34,546 bases of DNA from positions 1 to 34,546 of the forward strand of contig DKNM01000051.1 of NCBI GenBank assembly GCA_002470695.1, written 5' to 3'. Within the stretch, counting starts at the first letter, position 1. Each line of letters begins with the position of its first letter. The notes below the pieces were generated by a model, which worked only from the letters and a program-made list of their open reading frames with translations, made no database searches and was not told the DNA's origin. Source of the DNA: Candidatus Neomicrothrix sp. UBA7388. GTDB lineage: Bacteria > Actinomycetota > Acidimicrobiia > Acidimicrobiales > Poriferisodalaceae. Shown piece after piece: positions 32,702 to 34,546 of this stretch. Position numbers and translations under genes: made by a program.

Positions 32702-33910
32702 ATGAGTAGCACGACAGTTGCGGCGGATCGCCCAGACGAATATCCCCTCATGCCAACCTATGGTCAGCCGCCAGTCCAGTTTGTCCGGGGTTCCGGCACT
32801 GAGTTATTCGATCGCGATGGAAATCGATACCTCGATTTTTTGTGCGGACTAGCCGTTACTTCGCTTGGTCACGCCCATCCTGCGGTTGCTGAAGCGATAG
32901 CGGAACAAGCTAGAACATTGCTCCATGTGTCGAATCTCTATGAAACGGTTCCCGGACTTGAGGTAGCTGCAACTATTGATCGATTACAGGGCGGAAATGG
33001 CCAAGTTTTCTTTTGCAACAGCGGGGCGGAGTCTCTTGAAGGGGCAATAAAACTTGCCCGACGCAACGGAGGTAGAGGCAAATATGTGGTCGTAAGTGCC
33101 CTGCGCTCATTCCACGGTCGAACTCTTGCAACGCTTCATGCCACCGGGCAGACCGAAAAGCATGAAACTTTCCAGCCATTGCCTGATGGATTTCGCCATG
33201 TTCCGTACAACGATTTTGAAGCTTTGGAGAACTCGATAGATCCATCTTGTGCTGCGGTTCTATTAGAAGTCGTTCAGGGTGAAGGCGGGGTGAATGTCGG
33301 AGACGGCGACTACCTAAAGAAAGTAAGACAACTGTGCGATGAGCGCGACATGTTGCTCATGTTTGATGAAGTGCAAACCGGATTCGCTCGCACCGGAGAG
33401 TGGTTTGCATGGCAGCATCATTTCGACTCCAAAGGTGATGTCAGGCCTGACGTTGTGACTATGGCTAAAGCGTTGGGGAATGGAGTGCCGATAGGAGCAA
33501 TATGGGCGAAGCGTGAAGTAGCCCAAGCGTTCCAACCTGGAGACCACGCAACCACTTACGGCGGTCAGCCGCTTGCGACATCAGCTGCTCGCGCGGTTTT
33601 GCGCATTATGGAAGCCATAGACGCGCCGTCCCTGGCTCGTGAAGCTGGTGACCAATTGATGGGAAAGCTCTTGCAAGTCCCGAATGTGACCGATACCAGG
33701 GGCCTTGGGTTGTTGATCGCAGCCGAAATTGACACTGAACAGGTAGGTATGACTGGGCCTGAGATAGCGCTTGCGTGTCTTAAAGCAGGACTCGTAGTGA
33801 ATGGAATCAGTCCAACCGCAATACGACTTGCACCACCTCTCACTGTCTCAACTGATGAAATAGATGAGGCGATGGAAAAGCTTTCAGTGGTGTTGGAGGG
33901 TGACTCGTGA
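32702..33910 (+). CDS. argD: Acetylornithine aminotransferase, PLP-dependent
   Basis: This 402-residue class III aminotransferase moves an amino group from glutamate to N-acetylglutamate semialdehyde. The PLP-binding lysine lies in VVTMAKALGNGVPIGAIW, the phosphate contacts in FFCNSGAESLEGAIKLAR, and the ring-stacking Asp in LLMFDEVQTGFARTGEWFA. ATG 32702 has a textbook AAAGGAG seven bases upstream; a TTG at 32681 is not needed. Length is normal. Its TGA overlaps the argF GTG (GTGA), implying coupled translation. Confidence 0.95.
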   Translation: MSSTTVAADRPDEYPLMPTYGQPPVQFVRGSGTELFDRDGNRYLDFLCGLAVTSLGHAHPAVAEAIAEQARTLLHVSNLYETVPGLEVAATIDRLQGGNGQVFFCNSGAESLEGAIKLARRNGGRGKYVVVSALRSFHGRTLATLHATGQTEKHETFQPLPDGFRHVPYNDFEALENSIDPSCAAVLLEVVQGEGGVNVGDGDYLKKVRQLCDERDMLLMFDEVQTGFARTGEWFAWQHHFDSKGDVRPDVVTMAKALGNGVPIGAIWAKREVAQAFQPGDHATTYGGQPLATSAARAVLRIMEAIDAPSLAREAGDQLMGKLLQVPNVTDTRGLGLLIAAEIDTEQVGMTGPEIALACLKAGLVVNGISPTAIRLAPPLTVSTDEIDEAMEKLSVVLEGDS

Positions 33911-34546
33911 GGCATTTCTTGGAAATCGACGACCTCACACCCGAGGAACTTCGTCTTGTTCTAGAGCTTTCAACCAAGACGACTTTGCCGGCGATTCTTG
34001 ATGGGAAAGGCGTCGCCTTGATCTTTGAGAAACCCTCCGGCAGAACTCGAAATTCGATGGAAATGGCTACTGTGCAATTGGGCGGCCATCCTATGTACAT
34101 CAAGCCCGAAGAGCTTGGTATCGATAGTCGTGAAACTGCAGAAGATGTGGCCAGAGTTATGGCCGGCTATCACTGCGTTATGGCAGCTAGAGTCTTCGAC
34201 CATAGTCGGCTCGAACGTATGGCCGCCGCGGATGCAATACCGATCGTTAACTTATTGTCAGATCAAGCGCACCCCATGCAGGCCTTGGCGGATTTGCTAA
34301 CTATCGAAGAAGAGATAGGGCTCGCGCAGGTGAAACGAGTCGCCTATGTGGGAGATGCCAACAATGTTTGGCGGTCTTTGGCGCTTGGCTGCGCAATGCT
34401 TGGTATTGACACCAGTGTGGCTTCTCCGGCGGGGCACGGACCGACGCCTATAGACATCGATCGCATCGGATCACTTGGCGGCGCATTGCTTGTTACCGAT
34501 GATCCGCAAGAAGCTGTCACGGAATCTGATGTCGTTTACACAGATG
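33907..34546 (+). CDS. argF: Ornithine carbamoyltransferase (N-terminal part)
   Basis: The gene starts at GTG 33907 with MRHFLEIDDLTPEELRLVLE and is cut by the window end after 213 codons. The carbamoyl-phosphate site is present as FEKPSGRTRNSMEMA (Ser44, Arg46, Thr47, Arg48), a form seen in actinobacterial enzymes, followed by GGHPMYIK. The usually conserved H-P-C-Q motif reads HPMQALADLLTI (His122-Gln125), with Met in place of Cys. The second domain begins with VKRVAYVGDANNVWRSL. The ornithine-binding HCLP and SMG-loop regions lie beyond the window or are not reached, so substrate choice rests on operon context. It is coupled to argD by a 4-base overlap. Confidence 0.92.
   Translation, partial: MRHFLEIDDLTPEELRLVLELSTKTTLPAILDGKGVALIFEKPSGRTRNSMEMATVQLGGHPMYIKPEELGIDSRETAEDVARVMAGYHCVMAARVFDHSRLERMAAADAIPIVNLLSDQAHPMQALADLLTIEEEIGLAQVKRVAYVGDANNVWRSLALGCAMLGIDTSVASPAGHGPTPIDIDRIGSLGGALLVTDDPQEAVTESDVVYTD

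Noticed and set aside
1..34546. CRISPR arrays, tRNA genes, insertion sequences or prophage genes
   Set aside because: No regularly spaced repeats, cloverleaf genes, transposase or integrase motifs were found on either strand.

Overview
The window looks like a chromosomal segment of a free-living actinobacterium, most likely of the class Acidimicrobiia. The evidence is indirect: a DUF1844-type gene sits divergently beside infC-rpmI-rplT, RibBA is a fusion, HisG is the long form, there is an F420/flavin PPOX protein, and arg genes lie in the order argC-B-D-F. No rRNA is present, so the assignment is an inference. Base composition looks near-balanced by eye (not counted). No tRNA, rRNA, CRISPR, transposase, integrase or phage gene was seen.

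Layout. (1) 1-5096: the N-terminal part of an amidohydrolase on the minus strand, then a tight plus-strand cofactor operon moaB-ribD-ribE-ribBA, then hisG. (2) 5107-11282: a translation block with the DUF1844-type gene (minus), a 280-nt leader, infC, rpmI, rplT, a SpoU/TrmH RNA methyltransferase, pheS and pheT. Two genes here appear to start on non-standard codons: infC on AUA (or AUU) and the methyltransferase on CUG overlapping the rplT stop. (3) 11291-23134: an accessory catabolic block with several strand switches. It encodes a 2-hydroxyacid dehydrogenase, an SDR, an acyl-CoA carboxyltransferase, two phytanoyl-CoA-dioxygenase-like proteins, a tandem-fused class III CoA transferase, a VOC protein, a DUF3237 protein, an MFS carrier, a PPOX-fold protein and a flavoprotein. 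(4) 23169-29270: gltD and gltB of glutamate synthase, on the minus strand. (5) 29395-30579: a second MFS carrier. (6) 30691-34546: argC-argB-argD-argF (cut by the window end) behind two adjacent ARG boxes, with argJ missing from its usual place.

How the genes fit together. The riboflavin genes make the FMN/FAD used by GltBD and by the flavoproteins of the accessory block. GltBD makes glutamate, the starting material and amino donor for the arg operon. The accessory block reads as an uptake-and-degradation module for an organic acid: import by MFS, CoA activation by the CoA transferase, Fe(II)/2-oxoglutarate hydroxylation by PhyH, oxidation by SDR or dehydrogenase, and possibly carboxylation of an acyl-CoA. 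Its substrate cannot be named from sequence. This block, the two unusual start codons and the ARG-box operator are the most interesting parts of the window.
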